Assembly: GCA_021234535.1 (NCBI GenBank)
Contig: CM037846.1
Location: 20,167,814 to 20,231,813, forward strand
Direction: 5' to 3'
DNA from: Stichopus chloronotus
Lineage: Eukaryota; Echinodermata; Holothuroidea; Aspidochirotida; Stichopodidae
DNA: 64,000 nt
In this document: one piece after another, positions 37,585-50,465 of the stretch
Numbering within the stretch: the stretch's first letter is position 1
How the letters are laid out: each line of letters starts with the position of its first letter
The notes under the pieces: generated by a model
The model's database searches: none
What the model was told of the DNA's origin: nothing
The model's input: only the letters and a program-made list of their open reading frames with translations
Translations under genes and position numbers: made by a program

Positions 37585-37731
37585 GTAACGTAACTGAATT
37601 CTATGTGCGAGAAACTTATTTTTTAAAAGAAGGCTACTGCCCTGATTTATATTGCATAATCTATCATTCTGTGTCCATAAATGTTGGTTTAAAAACACTA
37701 TATTTTCAGTGAAACAAACACAATAATTTAC
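37585..37731 (+). mobile_element. Partial copy of the TTCA-flanked MITE family
   Basis: GTAACTGAATTCTATGTG, GAAACTTATTTTTTAAAAGA, AAGGCTACTGCCCT, ATAATCTATCATTCTGTGTCC and GTGAAACAAACAC appear in the same order as in the complete copy at 53.7 kb. The left part and the clean inverted ends are missing or decayed. This makes it a truncated or older member. Confidence 0.6.
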
Positions 37732-40700
37732 TCAAATTGGGAATGCCAGATGTAGAGATATGAAGAGAAGTCTTAGAGGCAGAGAAGGTGGCGGTTGAGT
37801 TACATCTTCTTCAAATGTAGGCCTACCGCACTAACTTACTGTTTTAACACTGCACAATTTTTCCAAAATAAAGGGAAATAAAAAGGCATCTGTTGTCCTC
37901 CTGGTAGAAATCAGTGGGATTATAGCAGATGAAGCAGGTTGTAAATCGAATCTGTATGCAGAAGAAAACTGAATTTTACAACGATGATATGAGAAATGTG
38001 AAAAAAAGTGAGAGGGATTTCTGACAATGCGCTACATGTGCTAAATGCCACGACTCCGTCGACTCCTACAAATGGAATTTTGGAATCTGCAAGATTATAA
38101 ATGATCCGTATTGAAGGGACATCTACGGTCAGTGGAGAAGATCATCTTAGTGTGTCATTTCCCCAGTGCAGGCTTCCACATGTCAACAAGTCAGATTTTG
38201 ATCTTAAACGGCAATTTCGCCCCAGTCCTCTGGAAGGACAAATCTCTCAGAGTGAAATCTCAAAAACTCACAACGCTCTTATTCTCCTATACATAATCGT
38301 TAGAATTTTCATGTCATCTGTACATTCATTGGTAATAATCTTTAATAAATTTATGCCTGAATTAATGCCTAATTTATACATATTTCATCTATTGATATTC
38401 TTCTGTAATATTATTTCTCTATTTCATCTTCTAACTGTTTTTTAGACTGAGATTGTGTATCTTTGATATTTAATTTATGGTCATTTAATCCATGAAAAAA
38501 AAATAGAAATTATATCTGGAAACTGGCGAAAAGCAATTGTCGTGACTTATTGTAGGAAGTTTTTTTTTCAGCAAGGCGAACCTTCCTTAGTGAGAATGTG
38601 TATGGTGAGAATGTACATTATCTGATGGTGGTGTGCTGTTACCAGTTAAATAGCAGATCATGTCGAGTAGTTCAGTTTAGGTTCCAAGTTAAACCCTTGC
38701 AGCTCAAAAGCTATGTTCTCTGTTTCCAAAAAAAAAAAAATGTTAAAAAAGATGTTATTCTCTTAATTTTGTTTTGGAAAATACGTGATGCTATTTTATA
38801 ATTAACTGAAGACTATAATGCTGTTTTGTATTCTGTTGAAAGACATCCAATGGTCATTGCAAATTCTGTTAAGAAATGGTGACAACCGACATGATCTCTT
38901 ATGGACAACTTGCTGGCAGCATGATTTTAAAGATCTACCCTGTTTTATTTTTAGGAACCGCTGTTTTAAGATGGCTGCGGAATTTGTCACTCTTATTTTC
39001 TTGTCCGTTTTCCTGACAATCAGACAAAGTTCCTCTTTTTGTTGTAAAAAAAAAAACAAGACAAAGGAGTATATTTGTAAGATAAAAACCCCCTTAGATA
39101 TGAATACATTGCAATTCATAAATTGAAAATAGAAAAGAACAATCATTGCTTACAGGTTATTATTGTCAAACCTTTTTCCTGGATTTAGCTAACCAGTCAG
39201 GTTTTTTTACCATCACAATGTAACTTTTAACTTTTACAATGTAACTTGTTTTAAACATATATCATGTGTGCATTCTTCCATGCATCACAGTATATACACG
39301 TCAACGCCTATGCATGCTGTATATATGTATTAACATTGTTTGGCACTTGTACGTGTGGACAATAAAAAATGTTTAAAAAACGACCTAATTTTTTGGTTTT
39401 CTCGTGGAGTAACCTTAGTTGTTGAACCGTTTGTGATACATTTGAAGACAAAAAAGGAAACGGTTGGAAAGATCTAAATGTCTAATAGGGCTAGAGGTCT
39501 ATGGATTGAACCATTAACTGGAGATAGTATTACTTTTAATGTCCGTTCGTTTTTCAAAACAGGTGTGACAGACCGGGATGAAATTAATGCTTTTGACCCT
39601 GAAACTGAATGTCTGCAGGAAAGATAAAAGACTCATCTTCATCACCAACAACACTAAAATACCAAATGCAAAATATTTTGCCAGCACACACATACACAGA
39701 CACACATACACAGGAATAAATATAGACAAATATAACTTGTTTTATGTACAACGTCAGTATTGAGTTTTCACTGTAATGTGCTAAGTTAGAGCAAAATCTT
39801 ATTTGCAGCAACTGAAGGAGATTAAAAGACTACATTTATTGAAGAATAAATGTTCTTGTTCATATAAAAAAAAATCGTCATGTCCGCTTTTCACTTTAGT
39901 CTAACCATCCACAGAGTGGGTGAAAATGCAGAGAAAGAAAAAGTATTTAAACCTGAATCAAAGTTCTCTCTATTTACATTACAGTGGAATTAAAAATGAA
40001 ACATCAGACTTGGCGCGCAACAATGTGTTTTTTTTCATCCTTTGATTCTGCTACAATTTCGAGAGATGTTTTACTTACCCGAACATCACCATTTATAATT
40101 TGAATAAAAAAACAAAGACAAAAACGTAAGGACCTTTGATGGTTGTGTTAAACGATTAAAAAACCAAAGAAGAAGACAAAGAATTTCATTTATGGCTCAG
40201 GGAATTTAGCATTACTTTTATGTATTTCTGTTTGCTAGTTGTATATTAAACAAGTATCATTGCAGTGTTGTGTTCAGATTCAGTTGGACTGAATAAGCAT
40301 GATCAAATAGTTTGTACTTATATTTTTTGCCCTCTTGTTAACCACTCTCAAAGAAGATATCATGATAATAAAGTTAGTACTAAAATATATCTGAATGGCT
40401 GTATAACACAAATAGTCTTCCATAATTTTGACAGTTTAATTCCTCAGTTCCAAATACAATTAAATATAAATTATAATTTTTCTTTAAACAAGACATGTGT
40501 GAGCCGATTGTCCATACCATTAACTTCATCGGCTAACGTCGTACCGATCAGAAGAAAAAAATGTCTTCTAAAAAAAGGAACATTTAAAGAAACGGAAGAG
40601 TGACAGGCACGAAGAAAAAATGTGAAATAAACAGACAGGTTAATGAAAGGAAATGATAGAAGTTTTATCTAATAGAAAACTTACGAAACATTTTTGGTGG

Positions 40701-41869
40701 TAAATCTGACCCACTTTTGACACCTGCTGAAGTGTTAGTTGCACTTCTCTGTACTTTGAACACCACACCGCGTCTTCAGCGACTAGGAGCGGATATCAAA
40801 CAGCTTGTTTTGCAACCAAAGGAGGAAGTTATTAACATATCTTTTGAGGTTCATAAGCTGCACTCTTCAGGATTTGAGTTGGTGGTGATCACCCGTTATT
40901 CCGGAATCGGCGCCCGCATATTATAGCAGGGATTGTACTGGCGCCCAACAAAATACCAAGGCTATAATCACTCCCATAAATAGAAGGAAGAAGGCTATAG
41001 GAAAGGAACTAGAAACTAGTAGGGGACGAGAAATGATTGTGGGGGACACCAGAAACTAAAAACCTAAATCAATTTTTTCTGGCACAGAAGTGAATTCAAA
41101 ATGTGTTGCTGGTCCAACGCTCGTAGCCTTCACTTCTACAATTTTTCAGTTTATTATAAAATATTAGCAGAAGAAAACGCTCTTGACGTCACTCTGCCTC
41201 TAGGGCTAAACACACATATCACCAAATTTGTGTATAGAAGAAAGATAAGAATAAAGCCCATACTGGGATTTTTTTTAATTTATCAATGTGGTAATGAAAC
41301 GTAACAACCACTTTCAATTCATCGCTTTAATGGCGAAAAACATATTTCATACAATATATAGTAATATTCACTAGTGTGTCAGTTTAGGGGTTGTGTCAGC
41401 TTATAAGTTATCACTGCATGCCTGTTTTCCTTTCTGCACCATCTACAATTTGGTTTTCTTTATCTCCATTCCTTACCATCCCACTCCTGTCCAACTAGGA
41501 CAGAGTGAGGAAAGGGGTAGCAAATTGAATTTCGCCTATAATTGAGAAAAAAATATGAAATTCGCATATAACTCACTGACGCAAATGGAATCGGTAACCC
41601 CAGTAAAAGTAGTGGGCCTACATGTATCAAATTTGAAATGTTTTTAATGTTTTTCCTCTTATTATTTTCACTGATGAACACATCAGACAACCTTCGTGGT
41701 TTTCCTAATATCTTAGTTTTAAATTGTAACATTTTGTTCAGCTGTCGATGTTTAAGTTGCAATGTAAACACTGATGTAAACAATGATAGGATGGTGTGTG
41801 TTTGGCGGGGGGTGGACAGGAATAAACATCTAAGACTTCAGAGAAGTGTAATGACGTTAGAGAAATGTA
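37732..41869. other. Intergenic; weak retroelement traces near 40.7-40.95 kb
   Basis: No gene is recognised. A plus-strand frame of 69 codons (40,717-40,926, including TPRLQRLGADIKQLVLQPKEE) has a composition reminiscent of retrotransposon gag helices. It is followed at 40,941 by TGGCGCCCAACA, which would complement the 3' end of a lysine tRNA. The order (gag-like before primer site) is wrong for a simple element and the match may be chance. An AATAAA word lies at 39,360. Confidence 0.35.
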
Positions 41870-42105
41870 ATGACTAAATGCTGCACAAAGAGAATGGTCA
41901 GATCAAAACTTTGTTGCTTATAGTTGGCAGACTGATGGAACCAAATGTATACTCCTAAATTACTAACAGTTTTTAATTCTTTCAAATTTAATGGGGGGGA
42001 AATTTTCAATCTGCACTTTTCAATTTTTGGCTGCCGCAGGTTGACATAAATGACTGCGTTAAGCATCATGTTTGTCATGTCACGAAAGACATGTGGAATT
42101 ATCAT
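41870..42105 (-). pseudogene. Possible LINE reverse-transcriptase fragment (L2/Rex1-like)
   Basis: The minus strand translates to an open stretch containing AVIYVNLRQPKIEKCRLKI and, 20 residues later, KTVSNLGVYIWFHQSANY. This resembles the post-catalytic part of L2/Rex1/CR1-type RTs, where a short strand (x-x-V-I-x-x-x-x-R) precedes a V-x-N-L-G-V-x-I-D-x-x-L-S/T block. The Asp after GVYI is replaced by Trp. No catalytic FADD motif, WNSLP tail or other part of a LINE is readable nearby. Old age, or coincidence, would both explain it. Confidence 0.35.
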
Positions 42106-45100
42106 TCGGTAGCGATTGTAGCCAAAAACCCAACTACTTAATGTAAATTAAATCTGTCTAGAGAAATATTGAAATGGGACAACATTTGACTTTAACTTTA
42201 TTATAGTGGTATTTGTTATTGCTATACGGAAATATTAGAAACGTGACCGATTGCATTCTTCCCTCCTCCTTTTTTTTAATTTTATTCTTTTTCTTCTTCA
42301 CAGCTGCTTGGATGTTATTTCAGTTAAACACACAAATCTCTCCATAGAAGTTTATGCTTAGGTTGTGTTTGACCTGACCCAAGAACTCAAAGAAATACCT
42401 ACCCGTTTAGAACTCTTAAGAGGGAGGTATAAGAAGGAGAGGATAGCAGGTTCCTTTTAAAGACTTTGTTTGATTAATCGAAGTACTGTACTACCATATG
42501 CCTCATCTGATAATATTCTCCTAAAGGTATGCCCGTTCTGTTTAACATACCCGTAAAGGACGAATCACTTTGAAGCCGCTTGCAGCTTTATTTAAGCCAA
42601 GAGACAGTGTATGACCGGGTTCTGTAATACTCCCTTCACAGACGCATTTTGATAAATTACATTAGGATTTCCTTTCCAACGTTCAGGAAAACGTGTAAAT
42701 AATCCCAAGGGGTCATCAGTGTAATACCAAGGAGAACAGGTACAGGAAAACACACAAACACCATGAGAGCACGTGCTGGAATTGCTTTTGCTCATTATTT
42801 CTATTGCAATGCCTGATAATTCCTAATCTTCGTTCTAACGTAGATTGTCTTAATAATTCATGACATCATGTTTCTTTGTTGAATTTAAGTTTCACAATTT
42901 TGTTCACGTAAATCAGTCGTTGCATAGTTTCGCGAACAAAAAAAGAAGGAAAAAGATGAAGGAAAAAAGAAAAAAGTACATTTCATAAGCCCGGTTACAA
43001 AGTACATATAGCACTTTTCGTAAACAGTGATGCTAAACGAATCAATTAGCTAGAAACATTTGAGAAAGTAGTTTTTTCGACCAGTACCAAAAGAGGATGG
43101 AAAATCGTTTATTTAAGGAAAACGACGTCGCTAATTGTCTTGATCTCCGATTTCAATACGTTTCACAAGAATTGTTCAAAACAAAATAAGACAAGAACTG
43201 AGAAAAGAAAAAATTGGAAAAGTTCTTAAACATGTAGAATGTCTTACTCGTAATGGAATTTCAATGCCGAAATGACATAAACAGCAGATGCACTTCATAG
43301 AGAATGTGTCCTTATGTCGACTGTAATTACACGGTCCGGGATTAAGGAATAGTACAATCGACTGGTAATTTGTTTAATCCCTGGATGAGATGAAACATCC
43401 TTATTCTATCTTGAGAATCACATGTAAATGAGCTGAGGACTTTACGTGAATGTTATTGCTGTTTTTTGTCAAATGAGTCAGCCGGACACGAGATTTGACC
43501 AGCGATATGTTGTTTGGAAAAGTTAGCCCTCCTGCCCTCTCAGACAGGGATTATACTTGCAATGTTCTCAAAACGTTTAAAATGTCAAGAGAGCTGTCGA
43601 TGGTACTTTAAATATTGGATCATACATTATTTATTGATCGCAATTAGTGTATGTGTGAGACTGTATGTGTTTTGTTGTGGGTATTACAAAATATTATGTA
43701 GATTAAGTGAAAGATATACCATAGTGATAGCAGTTCCTTTCTCCCGACTTCATCAGCGCATCACCTTGTGAAATCTATACCTCCGAGGGTAATCGATTGC
43801 ATAAACGCACGATATGAATATTCATCTGTCGTGATGACGATTTTATGATGATGATGATGATAGTATAACTGCAGTGTGACTGAACCTAGTTTTGCGTCTA
43901 TAAGCAGGTCGATCAATTGTGGATGGGGTCTCGATTCCAGTGGTTCTGTATAACTGTGAAGCTGTAGGGGAACCATTGACATTATGCGCAGACATGGGAC
44001 GGATACAGACCTACATTTGATTAAGCAGAATCTAAACAAACGGAAAATAAGTGGGAAAAAAGTACATGCAAAGGACGGTCTTTGGAGTAATTACTCAACA
44101 CGTCCGACATGATTTCCTCAAGATGTACCTATGGGGCTGGCTTTAATGGGTATGTTGGAAACAACACTAACAGAGACAGACAGTTTTCACTCAAGCCATT
44201 TATTTTCAAGATTTGATATCAGTAACAGTAATCTTACAGATCTTTCATAGATTGCAATGTTTTTGGTGAGGAGGGGAGGGGGGGGGGGATAACGTGGAAG
44301 GTTATCATTATCTCAGTGAGTCCTCCTCGGTTCGTCGTCGATGATTATAGTCCGGAAATGTCATTTAGCATTTTCTTATGACCACGCCCTCTAAAGTTTA
44401 GAAGTATATGATACTTAACGTGAACTTTGAAACTCCCAATTTGCACTGTTTGTATCATCTTCTGCGCAACCCCAACCCCCTTCCTGTTTATCTTCTGGGT
44501 TTTTTTTCTAGAGATTTATTTCATGCACGGAATAACACGTTTACTCCTAGGCTGAATGTAAATCAGTCGCTATGGAATGGAACAAGGACATAAAAGTTGC
44601 CGCATCGACGGGCATAGAGCACATATGGTTTATTGTCAAATAAACTAGTCGTATATGATGGGCGGCCGAATATATCTGTTTTGCCAAAGTACAAACAGGC
44701 GGTAAAATCATTTCAGTCAATATCAAGGCCAGCTTCTCATGTCGTATAATATATAGTCCCTCGTTTTTTTCTGTTACAAGACGCAGTCGCTGCTGACAGA
44801 CATTTTTACATCCAGTACATCATGTATGGCGCCTTGCACGCGAGATTAGTTGGTAGCAAAAATGGAGAAAGTGACGTGTCAGGATATTATCTACTAATTA
44901 TTCCTTTTGTTTCATTTTGCTTTGTTTGTACAAGTTTGAAAGTAGTTTATATTTTCTTTTGTTTTTAATGGCCTTTTAAGAATAATCAAAAGTTTACTAG
45001 TTAAAACAGGTTTAGAACTGAGAATAGTGATGTACGCTTTCGTTACGTGTATAGATGTATGCAAAGTATGTATAGTTATATGCAGCAAACTGTTTTACTA

Positions 45101-46000
45101 TTAGGGCTACTTTTGCTAAGAAGCCAAAACAAAGGATGGAGATTTTGTTAAAGATGGATTAATTTATGTCAAAATTATGAGCCGATGGGTGTACAGATGA
45201 GAATGAGTACACAGATCACATCAAACTTGGGGAAGTGCCCATCGACTTGACATGGGAGAAAATATCATCAAAAATCATCTCTGCTCCCAAATATTGACCG
45301 TCGTAATTAAACCAACCGAAAGATGGGTTACTATTTGATGCAACTTTAAGGTAAGGAAACTTGTTCCGGAAAGTATCACTTAAACAACGTATGTTGTCAA
45401 TATATGTAGCTTATGAATGCTATAAGTATGAAAGTCCTATACTGACAATGGCAACCGAAATACAGAAGACACAAAAACCGCAAAACTAATCTGATATTTG
45501 TAAAGGGCTAATTGAATTGTTATAGTTCATTTTGTGACAAGTCTTAGGAGACCATTGCATGCCAACGTTTCTAACAAGCCCCATTAGCCATGTACATATT
45601 CCTACAACCTACTGTTACTGAAAATATGAGAAATTGAGTGAGCATGAGTATGGACTGGGGTTGCCTATGCATGGTTAATACCTTATAGTAAAAACTGTTT
45701 GGTCACACATTTGTCGTAAGTAAACAAGTGATCGTTAATTACCCTATCATTGTTGCTACGGTTGTGTTTCAGATCTTCAGAATCTCTTAGTTTGATCAGA
45801 TATCGTCAACATATGACTATTGCTCAATAGGTGTGATAAAATATCATGAATTTTGTAAACAACCCAATAAGCCCCTTTAAGCTGTTCATTATTAAAGGCA
45901 AAAGGGAAAAACATTACAATCTCATGTCCGACAGTGTAGTATATGTCTTCTTATCGCACCATTAATACAATTTGGGGAAATCAATAGGGTTCATTTAATA
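42106..46000. other. Intergenic, no gene seen
   Basis: About 3.9 kb of AT-rich sequence with a short (GAT)n tract (43,845-43,861) and a G run (44,271-44,288). Open frames are short and unrecognised. Confidence 0.5.
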
Positions 46001-46150
46001 AATTCTGCCATACGATTTCAAATTCTTCTAACATAACCACAAAATACGGGTTGACAATTTTCATTGAAATCAACTGTGATCTTCTTTGAAGAAGCCAATA
46101 GTAATTTCTTCTACCGTACGATTTCAAATTCTTCTACAATAACGACAAAA
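46001..46150 (+). repeat. Direct duplication of about 46 bp
   Basis: ACGATTTCAAATTCTTCTA with TTCTGCCAT or TTCTACCGT before it and an ACATAACCACAAAAT or CAATAACGACAAAAA ending occurs at 46,001-46,047 and again at 46,105-46,150. The copies are about 85% alike. The duplication opens the 82-codon plus-strand frame at 46,064, which has no other support. Confidence 0.6.
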
Positions 46151-46512
46151 AAAAAGAAGGTAAAACTGGTAGTAAATATTCAGTCAATACAGTTGATCAC
46201 AGCAATGAGGACATCAGTTTGTAGATTATTTGTAAATACAGTGCCTCCTTTCATTAAATACCACAATGACCGATACAGACCAAGGGACGACGACTTGAGT
46301 AGTATGTTTTGATACAACTAGTGATACTTTTGCTGTTGCATATACATTATGTGCAGGAGTTAATAATGAGAACCGGCAATGTTTAAAATGATGTTTGTTT
46401 CTTTACTGTTTTTAGGCAGTGTCCGTTACTTTTCAAAGTGATTACTGTCATTTTCGTTCATTGAATGGCAAATTCCGCCCATGAACAAATTCGCGTGTAG
46501 CCTACATTTATA

Positions 46513-46873
46513 TAAGGAAAGACTTAGAGGATAGTGCGTTTAGAATATACCAATATGGCATGTAAAGAAATAGCTATATTAATCCATCCAGTCTCATCAA
46601 TAAACGTCTACAAAAGCTTCATCTCCTCAAAACATTATGCATGTGATGACAAATGATAGATGCATCATTTGAATTTTGAAAAGTTTGGGTGAGCAAGTCA
46701 TTGTTGAGCAACAAATAATTGAATTTCTATGTATGAGAAACTTATTTCTTGAAGAGAAGGCTACTGCTCTTCCTTAGTTTGAGTAATGTATAATTATACG
46801 TCCACAAATATTCATTTTACAAATATGGTTGTTTTATGTGAAACATATGCCTTATTTACCTTTAAAATGGAAC
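46513..46873 (+). mobile_element. Diverged full-length copy of the TTCA-flanked MITE family
   Basis: The order of shared words matches the copy at 53.7 kb along its whole length: TGCGTTTAGAATATACCA, AAAGCTTCATCTCCTCAAAA, TGCATCATTTGAATTTTGAA, AAACTTATTTCTTGAAGAGA and CCTTATTTACCTTT. The terminal inverted repeats are recognisable but decayed (AAGGAAAGACTTAG at the left, GCCTTATTTACCTTT at the right). About 40 bases longer than the 53.7 kb copy. No coding sequence. Confidence 0.7.
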
Positions 46874-49800
46874 ATAATCCTATACTTCTGGTTTTTCCGG
46901 GCACACGCAATCACATTAACATATCTTAAAACATTTAGGTAAAAGGATTCAGACAATCCCATTAAAGAAAGACGTGCTCCCATAGTTGTTCTGGATTATT
47001 TATGGGCAATACTAATACGAGACACATTACATTATCCGCAAAGCATTTTTAATTGTTTGCAGTATCTACCAATAACTTCTATCCAGTTATATGATGTGAC
47101 CGGATCGGGGATGGCGTTTAAGTGTCGGTTTTAGAACATTCAGACGCCTAGTCGATATTGAATGATTTTTTCGCACGTGGTATAATTCCATGTCATTTAT
47201 AGCTATGATATATGTACAGAGATACGTTATCTCGCAAATACGTTACACTACAGCGTTTGAAGTTATTGTTCACCTCTCTGATCATGTCTTTCTGGTAAGG
47301 AAGGATATGATTACTTTTGCTCAATACCTTCCAATATAGTTCACAAGTGTTCATTAATTTGGCCTGTTATTATAATATCTGCCTATTGATGATACAACGC
47401 TTACTTTCCTTGCTTTCCAGCTTCATTTAAGCACGGATCCATAAACAAACTTGAAAAATACTATCATCAGCTAAGTTTAAATTCATTATTATTTACAGTC
47501 CTCTTCTTCGTTCGACTTTCCAATTTTACCAGAATGCTATCTTTTGTGGATGATGGACATTTCGGTTTAACGCCATAATTCGTGTATCTTACTTACGATG
47601 ATGACGATACGAAGTGGTTATATTTATATATGCCTTTTTAGGGTTCGTGTCCATAAATGGATGACTCAGACGAGGCGACAGTGGCATAGACCGCTAACGG
47701 ACAGCCTGACTCGATCCGGTCGTCATTCCAAGCCAACAGGATCGACATCCCATATGGAACAATAATTTTTTCAACTAGACAGAGATTAAAAGAACGATTT
47801 CGTATTCTCCTCGTACTTTAATTATTCCTCCCACGTTAAGTTGATTAACAACGAGATCATTTTTGTAATAGACTATACAGAATCTCTAAATTGTTTGGAA
47901 CCAGGAACTAGGGATGATGACTAAAACTTCAACTTAATCGAATTCAAGCCGTGGGTCCCTAGAAACAAAACAAAAGATATTCCCTAAAATCAAAGAGGAA
48001 AAAAGTTCTTTTTTAGCAGAATGGTTGTTAGTATAACTCAACATGAAAACAACCAAACTAAAAATGCAGTAGGCCTAAGTAGACAGTATAGTTTGAAAAT
48101 TGATGGTAGGAACAAACTAAATTTAGAAATTTAAATTTACTTTCCAAGTTGCGAACCCATTGACTGTACTAAGTCACTGTGTTCAACCTTTTTTTCACAT
48201 TTTCTCGATTGCAATAAATACATAAAGGACAACATTCGTCTTGAAAGTTATCTTTATGGATAACTAAGACTATATACAAATTAACTTGAGTGCAGTCCAC
48301 TACTAAGACGAATTCTGACCTTTGATACGACAAAACGATAAGGTATAAAATTAAAAAAAAGTTCCTTCAATTGTGAGTCCCTCGTTTTAAAGGAGGATGT
48401 ATAATTATGAATGATCTCCACACATTTTTGAGAAAGACTGACCAGTGTAAACTATGCAAAACCTTTCTCACAAGCGCTTTCCCTGCCTTGGTTACGAGGA
48501 AATGTGTTGCTTCTGGAATGTAACTTCATCATCTTTAAACATAATCAGAGAGACGTGAGAGTATGTGAATACTAGGTTTACATTGTGTCGATCAGTTCTT
48601 TGAGTCGATCAATGCATTCTAAACGCTATTGAGGGATTGTGGATGCAAACTGATTTTAAAGTAAGTACTGTCTGTATCGTATTTACTTCAGAAAACATAA
48701 AAACAACTACTTGCTGTGTTATTTTTCATTTTCGTGGAAATATTTTTAATTCATAGACAAATTTCCAAGTTGCAGCATTGTTGCTAGCTATCATGTTTCA
48801 AATCAATCGTACTAAAATATAACCAGAGTACCTTCAGTTAAAGTCTTACACAAAATTTGAATATTAAAAAAATATTTTCATCCTTTTTGACATTGTGATA
48901 CTTAAATTTGACAATAAACAGTACGGTATTTTTATAGATCTTAAATCTAAAATGACTGACTCAAGATTCTATCATAAGCTTTGTGTTATGTACGGCCTTG
49001 TTAAAGTTAAAACATATTTCCTAGAAATTACTCATTTTTCACACGACCAAAAGTTAGCAGAATGATAAAGGCACATTAATTAATATTAGTTTTAAGTTAC
49101 ATATATTTAAATCATGTTTTCATATTTTTAAGAACAAAGTATTTGCTAGGTGATTGACTCTTGATACCACATGCTATATTTTCGAATTAATGCGCGTGTA
49201 TATTTGAATTAATACACCAATATATTCGATTTAATACGCGGATATAATATAGGATATTTTTCCTTACAGTACAGACCATACTCGCAGACACCCTTCTCGA
49301 TTTGAATTGATGAGCAAAACAGGAATGTATTTATTAGCACAGTTTGCAAGACGGTACATATTCTGCTAACACTCAGACATTGATGAAGTGCGCGAAGGTA
49401 AACGTATATATGATTCTCGCCGTGGGGTCAGGGTGGAGGCACCGCACAGGACTGAAATGGTTCGGGTTGGTGAAGGGTTGTATTTGAAAGTACTCTACAC
49501 AACAGTTTGATCCATTTGTCGATTTATTCAACTTCAGTTTTTTTTCTTCCCTGTTAGTAAAATGGTCTTTGGTATATCGTTCAAATCGTAAAAAAAAGGT
49601 GTCGAAAATCCATGAATCGTTAAATCAGAATTCGACAAGTGAAAAAAGTTGTATTTATTTTGATGTCGATAGCTAATACTACAGGTCGAAAGTTGAGAAT
49701 CCCCAAGGCACTTTTCGTATGTGATACCACTGCATGAATAAGCTGAAAAAGAGAAATGAAAAACATAAAAAAGAAAGAGCTAAATAAAAAAAGAAAAAAG

Positions 49801-50300
49801 AGGAATAAAAAAGAAAGAACGTTTGCTAAATCAATTAGTTCCACTCCGTCGAAGCCCATGGCACTCTGGTTCAACAACAATTAGAAAACCGCTAGAAGTA
49901 ATTTCGAGATGAAATTAGCGGACGATAAGGGGATGTGGATGGATACGGTTAGCTATATAACGGTAGGGTACAGCGAAGAGAGACTGGACGTATTTCTCAT
50001 CTGGAATAGTCATTACGAGGAACCTTTGAAATTAGAGAAAGATCAAAAAGAGCGACCGTGCATGACGGGTTCTGTAATGAGGATGGAGTATAGTCTCAGT
50101 CTATTTTTCTCTGTGTAAGTTGTTATTGCATGAGCGTGGGAATGCTATACGATACAAGCGCATTCACACGTAGACTGACACAGTGTATGAACCTACTGTG
50201 CATACGTGCAAACCCATTCATCTGAAAAATTACGATATTCGTAGCTGTAGTTTGTTGTAGGATCTTAGGATGTATGTGCATAAAAACGGTGACTTATTAA
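46874..50300. other. Intergenic, no gene seen
   Basis: About 3.4 kb, AT-rich. The minus-strand frame at 49,620-49,880 is Phe/Leu-rich because of an A-rich tract. No recognisable gene or RNA. Confidence 0.5.
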
Positions 50301-50465
50301 GACCCATTTTGTAACAACTGACCAAAATGTAACAAACTTATTCCAAAATGTAACTTACATGTAACAATGCTGAAACTTGGTTGAAGACGAAACAAGTTTT
50401 GTCCAAAATGTAACAATTATGAAATTTGGTTTAAAATGTAACAACTTTCTGCCCAAAGTGTAACA
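50301..50465 (+). repeat. CCAAAATGTAACAA short interspersed tandem motif
   Basis: The word CCAAAATGTAAC or a close variant recurs six to seven times in 165 bases (for example near 50,321, 50,341, 50,402, 50,432 and 50,450) at irregular 20-60 base spacing. Function is unknown. Confidence 0.6.
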
